A DNA stretch of 64,000 nt from Acidimangrovimonas sediminis (GCF_002871005.1 NZ_PHSN01000021.1:1-64000), one strand, 5' to 3'. Positions 50,746 to 60,197 are shown, counted from the first letter of the stretch. Program-made: numbers and translations. Notes: generated by a model from the letters alone, not told the origin.

Positions 50746-51921
50746 TCAGCCCTTCACGACAAGCTCGCGCGGCACGTCGGCGAGGCATTCTGCCCCGGTC
50801 TCGGTGATCAGGATGCTTTCCGTCATCTCGAACCCCATGTCGGCAAGCCACAGGCTGGTCATGAAGTGGAAGGTCATGCCGGGCACGAGCTCGGTCCGGT
50901 CGCCGCGGCGCAGGCTCATGGTGCGCTCGCCCCAATCGGGCGGGTAGGAGAGGCCGATGGAATAGCCCGCCCGGCTGTCCTTGTCGAAGCCGTGCTTGTT
51001 CAGCGTGTCGAAGAAGGCGATCGCGATGTCCTCGCAGGTCCCGCCGGGCCTTGCCGCCGAAAGCCCGGCCTCCATGCCTTCCTCGACCGCGCGTTCGGCG
51101 GCGATGAAGGCGGGCGTGGGATCGCCGAGGAACAGCGTGCGCGACAGCGGGCAATGGTAGCGCCGGTAGACCCCTGCGATCTCGAAGAACGTGCCTTCGC
51201 CCATCTGCAGCGTGCGTTCGTCCCAGGTCAGGTGCGGCGCTGCCGCCTCGCGCCCCGAGGGCAGCATCGGCACGATCGCCGGGTAGTCGCCGCCGATCCC
51301 CGGCACGCCGCGCAGGGATGCATCGTAGATCTCGGCCACCAGGTCGCATTTGCGCAGCCCCGGCACCGCCACCTCGCGGATCCGGGCATGCATCGCCTCG
51401 ACGATCCGCGCGGCCTGGCGCATATGGGCGATCTCGGCCTCGGATTTCACCGCGCGCTGCCAGTTCACGAGGCCGGTGCAATCGGTGAAGGGGGCATCTG
51501 GCAAGTGCCGCGAGAGACTGGCGAAGGCGGCCGCGGTGAACCAGTAATTGTCCATCTCCACGCCGATCCGCGCGGTGCCGAAGCCGCGGTCCTTCAGCCG
51601 GGCCGAAAGCACGTCCATCGGGTGGCGCTCAGTCGACTGGACGTAGATGTCGTCGTAGGGGAGCAGGTTTTCCTCGGCCAGCCAGGCGGTCAGCCTTGCC
51701 CCTTCGGCGTCCATGGCGCGGCCGAACCACAGGGGGTCGCCCGAGGGCGGGACCACGACGCATTGGTGGACGTAGAAGGACCAGCCGTCATAGCCGGTCA
51801 GCCAGTGCATGTTCGACGGATCGGTGACGATCAGGAGGTCGATACCGGCGCGTTCCATGGCGGCACGCGTTCGGGCGAGGCGCGCGTCGTACTCGGCGCG
51901 CGAGAAGGGAGGCAGAGACAT
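50746..51921 (-). CDS. M24-fold hydrolase, likely ectoine hydrolase (DoeA/EutD-like)
   Basis: A 391-residue protein with creatinase-like N-domain (about 1-160) and pita-bread C-domain. The start SLPPFSRAEYDARLARTR and DPSNMHWLTGYDGWSFYVHQ are the wording I know from ectoine hydrolase DoeA/EutD, which opens the ectoine ring. In the C-domain the first metal-ligand region reads FEIAGVYRRYHCPLSRT, so the usual aspartates of M24 peptidases are missing, as expected for a non-peptidase member. No other ectoine genes are nearby, so the substrate stays uncertain. Confidence 0.75.
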   Translation of the reverse strand: MSLPPFSRAEYDARLARTRAAMERAGIDLLIVTDPSNMHWLTGYDGWSFYVHQCVVVPPSGDPLWFGRAMDAEGARLTAWLAEENLLPYDDIYVQSTERHPMDVLSARLKDRGFGTARIGVEMDNYWFTAAAFASLSRHLPDAPFTDCTGLVNWQRAVKSEAEIAHMRQAARIVEAMHARIREVAVPGLRKCDLVAEIYDASLRGVPGIGGDYPAIVPMLPSGREAAAPHLTWDERTLQMGEGTFFEIAGVYRRYHCPLSRTLFLGDPTPAFIAAERAVEEGMEAGLSAARPGGTCEDIAIAFFDTLNKHGFDKDSRAGYSIGLSYPPDWGERTMSLRRGDRTELVPGMTFHFMTSLWLADMGFEMTESILITETGAECLADVPRELVVKG

Positions 51922-52109
51922 GTGGGGTACCCAGACGGAGGGAATGGACCCGGCCAGCCTCGCCTCAGCCGGTGTCCCTGTTCTGTCCTGTCAGCGACGC
52001 CTGCGCATGCATTCGCGTCTCCTGTGCACAGGTTGATCGGTGCCGGTGGCCGGGACAGGGAGTGGAGCCCACGGGAGCGGCAGACGGGGCGGCGGTCGCC
52101 GCCGCGTCC

Positions 52110-53057
52110 TCAGCCCGGGAAGTAGGGGGCGAGGTTGGCGCGCACGCGGTCAAGCGTCGTCGCACCGCTTTCGTCCGGGGTGAAGGTCTGGCCGGTGATC
52201 GCCTCGTAGGCATCGATGTAGACGCGGGAGGTCTTCTCGATCATCTCGGCCGGGATCTCGGGGATCGGGTCGGTGTAGGGGTCGCAGCGCTCGGCCACCC
52301 AGGCGCGGATGAAATCCTTGTCGAAGCTGGGCGGGCGGCTGCCGGTCTCGAACGCTTCCTGGTAGCCGTCGGCCAGCCAGTAGCGGCTGCTGTCGGGCGT
52401 GTGGATCTCGTCCGCCAGCAGGATCTTTCCGTCCGCATCGGTGCCGAATTCGTATTTCGTATCGCACAGGATCAGCCCGCGTTCGGCGGCCAGCTGCTGG
52501 CCGCGCGCGAAGAGGTCGAGCGCATGGGCCGAGACCTCGTCCCACTGCGCCTGGGTCAGGAGGCCCTCCTCGACGATCTGCAGGGCGGTCAGCGGTTCGT
52601 CATGGCCGCCGTCGAAGGCCTTCGACGTGGGGGTGATGATCGGGTGCGGCAGCGCCTGGTTGTCGCGCAGGCCCTCGGGCAGGGTATGGCCGTACATCTC
52701 GCGCTCGCCCCGCTTGTAGCGCGGCAGGATCGAGGTGCCGGTGGTGCCGGCAAGGTAGCCGCGCACGATCACCTCGACCGGCAGGATGTCCAGCCGCTTG
52801 CCGACCACGACGTTCGGATCGGGATAGGCGAGCACGTGGTTGGGGCAGATGTCGGCGGTTTCCTCGAACCAGTAGCGCGCGGTCTGGGTCAGCACCTGAC
52901 CCTTCCACGGGATGCAGGCGAGGATCCGGTCGAAGGCGCTGATCCGGTCCGACGAGATGATGATCCGGGTCCCGTCCGGCAGATCGTAATTGTCGCGCAC
53001 CTTGCCGAAATACGGGTTCGGAAGCTCGGGGATCTCGGCCTTTTCGAGGATGCGCAT
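52110..53057 (-). CDS. purC: SAICAR synthase (phosphoribosylaminoimidazole-succinocarboxamide synthase)
   Basis: A 315-residue enzyme of purine synthesis that joins CAIR and aspartate. Conserved are [47 protein letters not shown] and [11 protein letters not shown]. It is the long, yeast-Ade1-like type rather than the roughly 240-residue bacterial type. It starts at ATG 53057 with AAAGGAAAGG upstream and has its own promoter. Confidence 0.94.
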   Translation of the reverse strand: MRILEKAEIPELPNPYFGKVRDNYDLPDGTRIIISSDRISAFDRILACIPWKGQVLTQTARYWFEETADICPNHVLAYPDPNVVVGKRLDILPVEVIVRGYLAGTTGTSILPRYKRGEREMYGHTLPEGLRDNQALPHPIITPTSKAFDGGHDEPLTALQIVEEGLLTQAQWDEVSAHALDLFARGQQLAAERGLILCDTKYEFGTDADGKILLADEIHTPDSSRYWLADGYQEAFETGSRPPSFDKDFIRAWVAERCDPYTDPIPEIPAEMIEKTSRVYIDAYEAITGQTFTPDESGATTLDRVRANLAPYFPG

Positions 53058-53080
53058 GGGGGACCCTTTCCTTTGCCTCC

Positions 53081-53109
53081 GCTATCGGATGCGCGCGGGA
53101 GGGAGTCAA
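53081..53109 (-). promoter_or_regulatory. Predicted promoter of purC
   Basis: Minus-strand TTGACT, 17-bp spacer, GATAGC, ending 24 nt before the start codon. Confidence 0.65.
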
Positions 53110-53220
53110 GGCGCGGTTGGCAAGGGGCGAACGCAGCCTGCGGGGCGGGCTGATCGTGGAGTGGGCTGATCGCGGGGCGGCCAGATCGTGGGGTGGGGCA
53201 GGGTGGAGAGATCGGGGCCT

Positions 53221-53243
53221 GCGTATTTGGCGAACAATGAAAG
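53221..53243 (+). repeat. Dispersed TATTTG..GAACAATGAA element, copy 3
   Basis: CGTATTTGGCGAACAATGAA between the MFS stop codon and the purC promoter; one base differs from the core word at 32458. Confidence 0.6.
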
Positions 53244-53255
53244 CAGGGCGGGCCG

Positions 53256-54503
53256 TCAGGGGATTGCGGCCGTGGCCTCGACCCGGGCGCGGGCGGCTGT
53301 GAGGGCGAGCGTCGCGATCACCGCGAGGCCCGCGATCACGTAGCCGGTCAGCACGAGGCGGATCTCGGTATAGGGCATGGCGCCCACGCCGCTGGCCGAA
53401 GTCGAGGCAAGCCAGAGCGAGGCGGCGAAGGCGATCCTGCCCGCAAAGCTTTCGAGCGAGAAATAGGTGGCGCGGCTGTCGCGGTCGAGAAGCGGCTGGA
53501 GGCGGGCCACCCGGAACGGGCGGGACAGGGCGACGGGCACCATCCTGAGCATCAGCAGGCAGATCGCCCAGGGGCCGTTGGTCAGCGCCATCACCGCGCA
53601 GAGTGCGATCTGAAGGCCGAAGGACAGCAGCAGGATGCCGGGCAGGCCGAGGCCGCGCCGAAGCCCCGGGGCGAAGGCCGACACCCCCAGAGACACCGCC
53701 ATCATCGCCGCCGAGACCGCGCCCGAGACGCCCGGCGCCTGCGCGCCGAGGCCCAGCCCGTCCAGCGCCGACAGGATGAAGGGCTGGCCGAAGACAAAGG
53801 GCACGTGGCTGAAGGCATACATCGCCACGGCCAGCGCGAAGAGCCAACGTACCACCGGCTGGCGGAAGGCCTGGCGGAGGCCGCCGGGGTGCAGGATCTC
53901 GGCGCCCTCGGGCAGGCCGGGGTGGCGGCGGGGCGGTTCGGCGAAGCGCCAGGCGACGAGGGTGGCCGCGCCGAAGGTCAGGATGCCGCCCGCGAAGGGC
54001 AGCGCAGGGCCTACCATCGCCATCAGGCCGCCCGTGAGCGCCGCCAGCGCATAGGCCGCGAAGGAGAAGCGCCAGGCGCGGATCTCCTGGCGCTCCACCT
54101 CGGCGCTGCGGCCCTCGGCCTCGAGGGATTCGTAGAGCAGGGCCGAGTCGGTACCGGAGGCGAAGGCGGCGCTTGCCCCGATCAGGCATTGCCCCAGTGC
54201 GATCATCGCGAAACCGTCGCCGAGGTAGAGGAAGGCCGCGCCCAGGGCGCCGCAGCCCGCCGAGAGGATCAGCGTGACCCGCCGCCCCAGCCGGTCCGAG
54301 GCATAGCCCGAAGGCACCTCGAGCAATGTCGTGGCCACGTCGTAGATCGCGTAGAGCAGCACCGCCTCGGCCGCCGAGAGGTGCGACTGGAAGTAGAGAA
54401 ACCACACCGCCTGCCAGAAGTTCAGGCTCATCAGCGCCTTGAACCAGGGATAGAGGGCGATGTTGCGGGCTGGCGGCGTGAGGGTTGGCGGCGCGGCGGT
54501 CAT
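53256..54503 (-). CDS. Major facilitator superfamily transporter
   Basis: A 415-residue transporter with about 12 hydrophobic segments. The loop after TM2 reads GYASDRLGRRVTL, the MFS motif A (GxxxDRxGRR). No substrate can be named. Its start codon abuts the stop codon of the zinc-ribbon gene, so it is the last gene of the minus-strand cluster that begins at 60197. Confidence 0.85.
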   Translation of the reverse strand: MTAAPPTLTPPARNIALYPWFKALMSLNFWQAVWFLYFQSHLSAAEAVLLYAIYDVATTLLEVPSGYASDRLGRRVTLILSAGCGALGAAFLYLGDGFAMIALGQCLIGASAAFASGTDSALLYESLEAEGRSAEVERQEIRAWRFSFAAYALAALTGGLMAMVGPALPFAGGILTFGAATLVAWRFAEPPRRHPGLPEGAEILHPGGLRQAFRQPVVRWLFALAVAMYAFSHVPFVFGQPFILSALDGLGLGAQAPGVSGAVSAAMMAVSLGVSAFAPGLRRGLGLPGILLLSFGLQIALCAVMALTNGPWAICLLMLRMVPVALSRPFRVARLQPLLDRDSRATYFSLESFAGRIAFAASLWLASTSASGVGAMPYTEIRLVLTGYVIAGLAVIATLALTAARARVEATAAIP

Positions 54504-55670
54504 CTATCGGTTTTGCGTGACGATCACGAAGATGCCAAGCGCGATCAGCGCCAGCAGCACCGCGAAGGCGATCTTCCAGGCCGACCAGGGGCGTTCGCCG
54601 CGCACCCGCCCGGTCTGGCCGTTGACGACGAAGCGGTAGGTCTTGCCGCGGTACTTGTAGGCCGCCATCCATATGGGCAGCAGCACGTGCTTGAAGGTCT
54701 CGTCCGAGGTTTCGGTGTCCATCGAGGCGATCATCTGCTCGTCACCGCCGATGTCGGCGCGCACGTCGCCCTCGATCACCGGTTGCATCTTCTGCTGCGC
54801 GATGCCGAAACCGTCGCGCAGGCCGACGGTGTAGCCCTCGGCCCGGAAGCCCGCGAGGTAATCGGGGCTGTAGGCGGTCAGGGTGCCCAGATCCCAGGGT
54901 TCCAGCGCGTCGACATAGTCGCGGGGCAGGCCGGTCGAGGCCATCACGAGGACATCGTCGAAGCGCCGCCCCACGGTGCCCGCCGCCGGGTACCAGGCGA
55001 TGCGGCGGACCTGGCGGGTCTGCATCTCGTCGCGGCCGTTCACGTTCACGACGACGGTTTCGGTCTCGTAATAGGCCTCTCCGCGCTGGCCGGTATACTC
55101 GGTTCGGGTGGTGGCGTCGTAGGTCCAGTAGGGGACGTAGATGCCGTTCATCGCGCGGCCCTTGCGGGCATAGTCGACCAGGCCGTTCGGCGCGAACCAC
55201 AGGCGCCCCAGCCAGGCGGTCATCGCCTCGCGCGCCTGGGTCTGGTCGAGCTGGAACGGCACGACCGCCTGCGGCTTGATCTGGCGATGCGCGCCGGTGT
55301 CGGTGACGATGGGGGTGGCGCAGAACGGGCATTCGGCGGCATGGACCGCCGGGTCGAAATCGAACGAGGCGCCGCAGGAGGGGCAGGTTACGGTGCGCCG
55401 CTCCTCCATCTGCGAGGGCGGCAGGGCATTGGCCAGCGCGGCGCGGTAATCCTGTTCGTTCAATGCGGACTGGCGCGCCTCGTGGGCCGCGCGGGTCGAG
55501 GGCACACGGGTGAGGCTTTGCGGCGGCTTGGGCCCGCCCGCAGAGAGGCCCCCGGGGGCGGCGGGTTCCTCGTGGCCGCAATGATCGCAATGGAGCATGC
55601 CCCTCGCGGGGTCGAAGCGAAGCTCGGCGCCGCATTGCGGGCAGGGGGTGTGGTGCTGGGCGTCGGTCAT
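54504..55670 (-). CDS. Membrane-anchored zinc-ribbon protein
   Basis: A 388-residue protein. A first zinc ribbon is CPQCGAELRFD...CDHCG (9-32), a second is CPSCGASFDFD...CPFC (about 95-120). A beta-rich central domain follows (WLGRLWFAPNGL, PYWTYDATTRTEY), then a C-terminal membrane segment (KIAFAVLLALIALGIFVIV, 365-384). The ribbons would face the cytosol. It is often mislabelled as a helicase-related protein. The combination with an SPFH protein upstream recalls Bacillus YdjG-YdjI. Function unknown. Confidence 0.75.
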   Translation of the reverse strand: MTDAQHHTPCPQCGAELRFDPARGMLHCDHCGHEEPAAPGGLSAGGPKPPQSLTRVPSTRAAHEARQSALNEQDYRAALANALPPSQMEERRTVTCPSCGASFDFDPAVHAAECPFCATPIVTDTGAHRQIKPQAVVPFQLDQTQAREAMTAWLGRLWFAPNGLVDYARKGRAMNGIYVPYWTYDATTRTEYTGQRGEAYYETETVVVNVNGRDEMQTRQVRRIAWYPAAGTVGRRFDDVLVMASTGLPRDYVDALEPWDLGTLTAYSPDYLAGFRAEGYTVGLRDGFGIAQQKMQPVIEGDVRADIGGDEQMIASMDTETSDETFKHVLLPIWMAAYKYRGKTYRFVVNGQTGRVRGERPWSAWKIAFAVLLALIALGIFVIVTQNR

Positions 55671-55726
55671 GCGGGGAGGTCCGGGGAATTTGCGGAGCGC
55701 GCGATGCGCGCGCGCCTTTTCATGCG

Positions 55727-55779
55727 ATGGGGGGCCGTCTGCCCCCCATGCCCCCCGAGGATATTTCCGCTCAGAAGAA
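55727..55779. repeat. Composite palindromic element, half copy
   Basis: GC hairpin ATGGGGGGC / GCCCCCCAT (55727-55749) followed by one arm GAGGATATTTCCGCTCAGAA (55757-), between the SPFH-GYF and zinc-ribbon genes. It splits an otherwise tight operon and may act as an internal terminator or processing site. Confidence 0.65.
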
Positions 55780-55811
55780 ATGGGGCGGCGTCAGCCGGCG
55801 GGGGGGCGCTG

Positions 55812-56957
55812 TCAGCCTGCGGGGGGCGGCGGAGGCGGCGGGGGGGGCGCGATGGTGAAGAGCTGGCCCAGTTCGGCGATCTCGCCGGCCTTGATCCAGC
55901 CGTCCTGGCCCGGGGTCCAGACCAGCGTGTCGCGGGTCAGCGCGCCATCCTGCACCATGCGCCCGAGGTGGCCGCGGCCGTAAGGGCCATGGGTCGCGCC
56001 GTTTTCGGCGATGTGCCAGACCTTTTCGACCGGCGGCGGAGGAGGCGGGGGCGGAGCGGCGGTTTGCGGCGCTTGCTGGGGGGCCTGCTGGGGGGCGGCG
56101 CCCCAGGGGCCCTGGTGCGCCATCTGCGCGGCCATGCCCATGCCCATCCCGGCACCGAGGCCCGCGGCCATCTGCGAGCCGGGGGTGGAGGCCGCGGTCG
56201 TCATAGCCTCGGCTGCGGAATACTGGGTGTACTTGTTCAGGTCGCCCACGATCCCGATGGAGGTGCGCTTGTCGAGGGCCTTTTCCACCTCGGGCGGGAG
56301 CGAGATGTTCTCGATGTAGAATTCGGGCAGTTCGAGGCCGTAATTCGCTACCGTGGGCGCGATCGCATTGGCGATCAGCTTGCCCAGGTCGAGAGTGTTC
56401 GCCGCCATGTCGAGGACCGCCACGTTCGACGCGGCGATCACGCGCGAGAACTCCTGCACGATGATGTTTCGGATCTGGTAGGCGATCTCGTCCGAGGTGA
56501 ATTCGCCGTCGGTTCCCACGATCTCGGTCATGAACCTGGCCGGGTCCTTGATCCGCATCGTGTAGGTGCCGTAGGCGCGCAGGCGCACCGGGCCGAATTC
56601 CGGGTCGCGGCAGATGATCGGGTTCTTGGTGCCCCATTTCTGGTCGTTGAAGCGGGTGGTCGAGAGGAAATAGACCTCGGCCTTGAACGGCGACTGGAAG
56701 CCGTGGTCCCAGTGCTGGAGCGTGGTCATCACCGGCATGTTGTTGGTCTCGAGCATGTAGAGACCGGGGGTGAAGACGTCGGCCAGCTGGCCCTCGTTGA
56801 TGAAGACCGCCGATTGCCCCTCGCGCACCGTCAGCTTGGCGCCGTACTTGATCGCGTGGCCCTCGCGTTCGAACCGCCAGACCATGGTGTCGCGGGTGTC
56901 GTCGGTCCAGGCGATGACGTCGATGAACTCGCCCTTGAGGAAGTCGAAGATGGCCAT
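55812..56957 (-). CDS. SPFH-domain protein with C-terminal GYF_2 domain
   Basis: A 381-residue protein. Residues about 1-235 are an SPFH/YdjI-like domain (MAIFDFLKGEFIDVIAW, REGQSAVFINEGQLADVF, YIENISLPPEVEKALD). A glycine/glutamine-rich linker follows, then a GYF_2/DUF4339 domain (VEKVWHIAENGATHGPYGR...WTPGQDGWIKAGE) and a polyproline end. It has no signal peptide or clear membrane segment. Bacillus YdjI is a partner of PspA at the stressed membrane, and a similar role is inferred here. 57 bp from the DUF2927 gene. Confidence 0.82.
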   Translation of the reverse strand: MAIFDFLKGEFIDVIAWTDDTRDTMVWRFEREGHAIKYGAKLTVREGQSAVFINEGQLADVFTPGLYMLETNNMPVMTTLQHWDHGFQSPFKAEVYFLSTTRFNDQKWGTKNPIICRDPEFGPVRLRAYGTYTMRIKDPARFMTEIVGTDGEFTSDEIAYQIRNIIVQEFSRVIAASNVAVLDMAANTLDLGKLIANAIAPTVANYGLELPEFYIENISLPPEVEKALDKRTSIGIVGDLNKYTQYSAAEAMTTAASTPGSQMAAGLGAGMGMGMAAQMAHQGPWGAAPQQAPQQAPQTAAPPPPPPPPVEKVWHIAENGATHGPYGRGHLGRMVQDGALTRDTLVWTPGQDGWIKAGEIAELGQLFTIAPPPPPPPPPAG

Positions 56958-57014
56958 GTGTCTCTCCCTTTGAAGGCTGGGGCGTTGAGGGTGGCGGCGC
57001 CGAGGGCCACCGTA

Positions 57015-57965
57015 TCAGGTATCGCCCGGCATCAGCTGGGCGGCAAGGCGTCGGACGATCGGGGTTGCCTCGGTGGGCGTCATCCCGATCGAGAGGCGCG
57101 GGTCGTAGAGCATCTTCAGCATCAGCTCGTCCTGGGTGGTGAGCAATGCGAATTCCTCGTCATCGTTGAAGATCGAGGGGCGCGCCTTGGGCCAGTCGTT
57201 GGCGAGGCCGAGGCCCTGAGCCAGCTCCTCGTGGTAGCACAGCAGGCGCAGCGCGTCGGGATGTTCGCCCCGGATCACCGCGACCGCCCTTTCATAGACG
57301 GCGGAATCGCCCTTGGAGAAGGCGAAGACGAGGCAATAGGTGGTGCGCGGCATGTCGGTGATCGTGCGCACCGCCTCGGGGGTGATGCCGGGGACGTGGC
57401 GTTCGAGGAAGGGGCCGAAGCCGCGACGCTCATCCTCGTTCAGGACGTAGATGTCGAAGTTCGACGCCCCGGTGGTGAGCGCGACCGGATGGCCCGAGAC
57501 CCGGCCGAGGCGGGCGGCATAGGCGCCCACGTCGCGGCGGTCCTTGATCCGCTCCGTCTCGGGGATGGTCGGGCCGAAGTGGAGCTTCATCCGCACCGGC
57601 GCGACCCAGCGGCGCAGGCGCGAGGGCGTCTGGCGCGCCACCATCTGGCCGTTCTTCTCGGTCGCGTATTCGTCGTAGAGCGCGATGTGGATGAAGTTGG
57701 TCGCGAGGTCGGCGGCGGTATAGGGCGCGTCGGCCGGCGTGGTCGGCGCGCCGTCGGTCCGCATCAGCCCCTCGGACTTCAGCTTGTCCTGCACATAGGC
57801 GAAGTAGCGGTGCGCCGCGCGGCTTTCGGCCGAGGGGGCGGGGTGGTTGAACTTGGCCGGGCGTTCGGGCGGCACGGGGACGGGCCTGACGAAGGCGTTG
57901 CACCCGGCCAGAAGGCCGAGTGCCAGGACCCCGCCAAGCGGGCGCAGGGGAGGCGCCGCCCGCAC
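57015..57965 (-). CDS. DUF2927 lipoprotein
   Basis: A 316-residue exported protein. With GTG 57965 as start the N-terminus MRAAPPLRPLGGVLALGLLAGC is a lipoprotein signal (LAGC lipobox), AAGG stands 5 nt upstream, and the gene begins 7 nt after telA. An ATG at 58010 would overlap telA by 38 nt and spoil the signal peptide. The body matches DUF2927; CYHEELAQGLGLANDWPKA resembles a degenerate zincin motif. Function unknown. Confidence 0.8.
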   Translation of the reverse strand: MRAAPPLRPLGGVLALGLLAGCNAFVRPVPVPPERPAKFNHPAPSAESRAAHRYFAYVQDKLKSEGLMRTDGAPTTPADAPYTAADLATNFIHIALYDEYATEKNGQMVARQTPSRLRRWVAPVRMKLHFGPTIPETERIKDRRDVGAYAARLGRVSGHPVALTTGASNFDIYVLNEDERRGFGPFLERHVPGITPEAVRTITDMPRTTYCLVFAFSKGDSAVYERAVAVIRGEHPDALRLLCYHEELAQGLGLANDWPKARPSIFNDDEEFALLTTQDELMLKMLYDPRLSIGMTPTEATPIVRRLAAQLMPGDT

Positions 57966-57972
57966 CTGCGCC

Positions 57973-59169
57973 TTACCGCGGCACTGCGGTGCCGGCGTTG
58001 TCGCCGACACCGTCCGCGCGCGCCTTGGCCGAGGCCAGCGTGTCGCGCAGGTCGTGCTCCATCTTCACCAGCTCCTCTTCGGCGGCGGCGCGTTTCTTCT
58101 TCCCGTCGTCGGCGATCTGGAGGCTTTCGTTGATCGTGGCGATCAGCGTGTCGTTGGCTTCCTTCACCTTCTCGATGTCGAAGACGCCGCGCTCCATCTC
58201 GGTGCGGACGACCTTGTTGGCCTCCTGCAGGTTCTTGGCGTTGGCAGTCAGCAACTCGTTCGTCAGATCGTTCGCCGCGCGCACCGATTCCGCCGCCTCG
58301 CGCGAGCGCTGGATCGTCACCGCCTGCGCCAGCTGGGTTTCCCACAGCGGTACGGTGTTCACGAGGGTGGAGTTGATCTTGGTCACCAGCGACTTGTCGT
58401 TTTCCTGCACCAGCCGGATCGAGGGCAGCGACTGCATCGTCACCTGCCGCGTGAGCTTCAGGTCGTGCACCCGACGTTCCAGATCGTCGCGCGCGGCGCG
58501 AAGGTCGCGCAACTCCTGCGCGCGGATCACCTGGTCGTCCTCGGGGGCGGCCTTCACCTCGGCCTCCTTGGCGGGAATCGTGGTCTCGTCCAATTCCTTG
58601 AGCTTTTCCTCGCCCGCCGAGATGTAGAGCGCGAGTTCCTCGTAGAAGGTCAGCGTCTTGGCATAGAGCTGGTCGAGCGACTTGATGTCGATCAGGAGCT
58701 TGTGCTGATGCTGGTCGAGATCCTCGGTCACGCGGTCGATCTGGCCCTGCACCTCTTCGTAGCGGGCCACGAACTGGGCGAAGGGGGCGGCGCGGCCGGT
58801 GAGTTTTTCCCACCATGACCGCTTGCGCCGGACGTCGAGTTCATTGACCGAGAAGCCGCGGATCGTGGTGACGATCTGGCGCAGGCTGTCGCCCGCCGGG
58901 CCCACGTCCTTGTTGCGCACGCCCGACAGCATGGACTGGCTGATCACCTGCAACTCGCCCTGCGCGTTCGAGCCGAAGGAGATGATCGACTGGGTATTGG
59001 CCATGTCGATCTCGGACATCCGCTTGCGGATTTCCTCGGCCACCGGGGTGGGGGCGTCGGACAGCTTCGTCACCTCGGCCGCCTCGGTGGGGGCTGGCAG
59101 GACCTGTTTGCTGACCGCCTCGACCTCGGCAAGCGTGGCCTGGGCCTTGGCGCGAACATCCTCGGTCAT
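57973..59169 (-). CDS. TelA-family toxic anion resistance protein
   Basis: A 398-residue largely helical cytosolic protein of the TelA/KlaA family, originally linked to tellurite resistance and now seen in many envelope-stress clusters. Marks are IISFGSNAQGELQVISQSML, the WWEKLTGRA segment and long helical stretches ending in VVRTEMERGVFDIEKVKEAN. Biochemical function is unknown. It follows xpaC by 45 bp, the standard xpaC-telA pairing. Confidence 0.88.
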   Translation of the reverse strand: MTEDVRAKAQATLAEVEAVSKQVLPAPTEAAEVTKLSDAPTPVAEEIRKRMSEIDMANTQSIISFGSNAQGELQVISQSMLSGVRNKDVGPAGDSLRQIVTTIRGFSVNELDVRRKRSWWEKLTGRAAPFAQFVARYEEVQGQIDRVTEDLDQHQHKLLIDIKSLDQLYAKTLTFYEELALYISAGEEKLKELDETTIPAKEAEVKAAPEDDQVIRAQELRDLRAARDDLERRVHDLKLTRQVTMQSLPSIRLVQENDKSLVTKINSTLVNTVPLWETQLAQAVTIQRSREAAESVRAANDLTNELLTANAKNLQEANKVVRTEMERGVFDIEKVKEANDTLIATINESLQIADDGKKKRAAAEEELVKMEHDLRDTLASAKARADGVGDNAGTAVPR

Positions 59170-59214
59170 CGTGAATTCCTTTCCCTCGCTGGGTCTATCG
59201 CCGGTTGGAATGGG

Positions 59215-60114
59215 TCAGACGGATGAGACGCCCTCGCGCTGAAGCCGTTCGCGCAGCACGTCGATCTGAACGTCCAGATCGCTGCGGTCGTCGGCCAGGA
59301 GCTTTTGCGTCTGGGCGGTGAAATTGGCCTCGAGATCGTCGAGGAGTGCCACGTAATCCTTGCGGGGGCCAGCATCATGGCCCCGCGCGTAGAGATCGGC
59401 AAAGCGCACCGTCGCGTCGCGCATCCCCATGAGGTAGACGCCCAGGTACTTGCGCGATGCGGTCAGGTCGCGCGGGTCGTCCTCGATCGTTCGGAACATC
59501 TTGCGGGCGGTCGCAAGGAAGGTATCGACCCTGGTCACCAGCTGGCGGTCCTGCGTGCGCAGGATCGCGTCGTGGATGGCGGCAAGGTATTTCTCGGCCT
59601 CCTCGACGGCGCGGGCGACGCGGTCGGTCTGGAAGCTGTCGATCCCCTCCATCCCCTTGTCGCGCATGGGGTCCGGGCCGAAGGCGCCGAAGTGCAGGAC
59701 GGCGCCCAGCACCGCGAAGACCACAGGCGCCACGATGCCGCCGGGGGCCACGAACCCCGCGAGGCCCAGCCCTGCGCCCATCAGGACCGAGCCGAAGATC
59801 TTGCGCGGAATCGCCGGGCGGCGGGCGACCTTGCGCGCTTCGTAGGCTTCCTCGGCCAGGAGCCCCTCACGCGTGAGCCAGGCGGAGAGAAGCATCAGCC
59901 CCAGTGCGCAGAGGTCGAGGGCAAGGCCGACAGGGCCCTGCCCGAAGGCCTTGATCCCGATCAGCAGCGGGACGAGGAACAGGAAATTCACCCGCGCTCC
60001 GGCCCGCGTCGGGCGCTTGCCGTGAAAGGCGTTGGGCTTCGGGGTGGCGCTGCTCTGGTCCATCCCGGGGGGCGGGCCGCCGGGGCTGTACTTGCCACCA
60101 TACCGCTGGGCCAT
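59215..60114 (-). CDS. XpaC-family membrane protein
   Basis: A 299-residue protein of the XpaC family (named after 5-bromo-4-chloroindolyl phosphate hydrolysis in Bacillus, though no phosphatase motif is visible). Four hydrophobic segments lie between about 42 and 146 (VNFLFLVPLLIGIKAFG, VGLALDLCALGLMLLSAW, two more). A long helical cytosolic part follows (AVEEAEKYLAAIHDAIL...). Its ATG overlaps the stop of the 27-codon gene by one base. Confidence 0.82.
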   Translation of the reverse strand: MAQRYGGKYSPGGPPPGMDQSSATPKPNAFHGKRPTRAGARVNFLFLVPLLIGIKAFGQGPVGLALDLCALGLMLLSAWLTREGLLAEEAYEARKVARRPAIPRKIFGSVLMGAGLGLAGFVAPGGIVAPVVFAVLGAVLHFGAFGPDPMRDKGMEGIDSFQTDRVARAVEEAEKYLAAIHDAILRTQDRQLVTRVDTFLATARKMFRTIEDDPRDLTASRKYLGVYLMGMRDATVRFADLYARGHDAGPRKDYVALLDDLEANFTAQTQKLLADDRSDLDVQIDVLRERLQREGVSSV

Positions 60115-60197
60115 CAGACACCCCCCGCGAAGGCGGCGTAGACGATGAGCGCCAGCAACAGGAAATACGACAGTTTCTGTAGGCCTGTTCCGGACAT
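60114..60197 (-). CDS. 27-aa single-span membrane peptide upstream of xpaC
   Basis: ATG 60197 to TGA 60114 encodes MSGTGLQKLSYFLLLALIVY followed by AAFAGGV: a short basic start and one membrane segment. GGGGGCAGG precedes the ATG, and the stop overlaps the xpaC start (TGATG), so it is translationally coupled. It has the promoter at 60245 to itself and is the first gene of the xpaC-telA operon. I cannot name a family. Confidence 0.65.
   Translation of the reverse strand: MSGTGLQKLSYFLLLALIVYAAFAGGV

Noticed and set aside
53805-58133. A 1442-codon plus-strand frame opposite the MFS, zinc-ribbon, SPFH and DUF2927 genes
   Set aside because: It is antisense to clear protein families. Its composition (repeated Ala-Gly-Arg-His) is that of a shadow frame.
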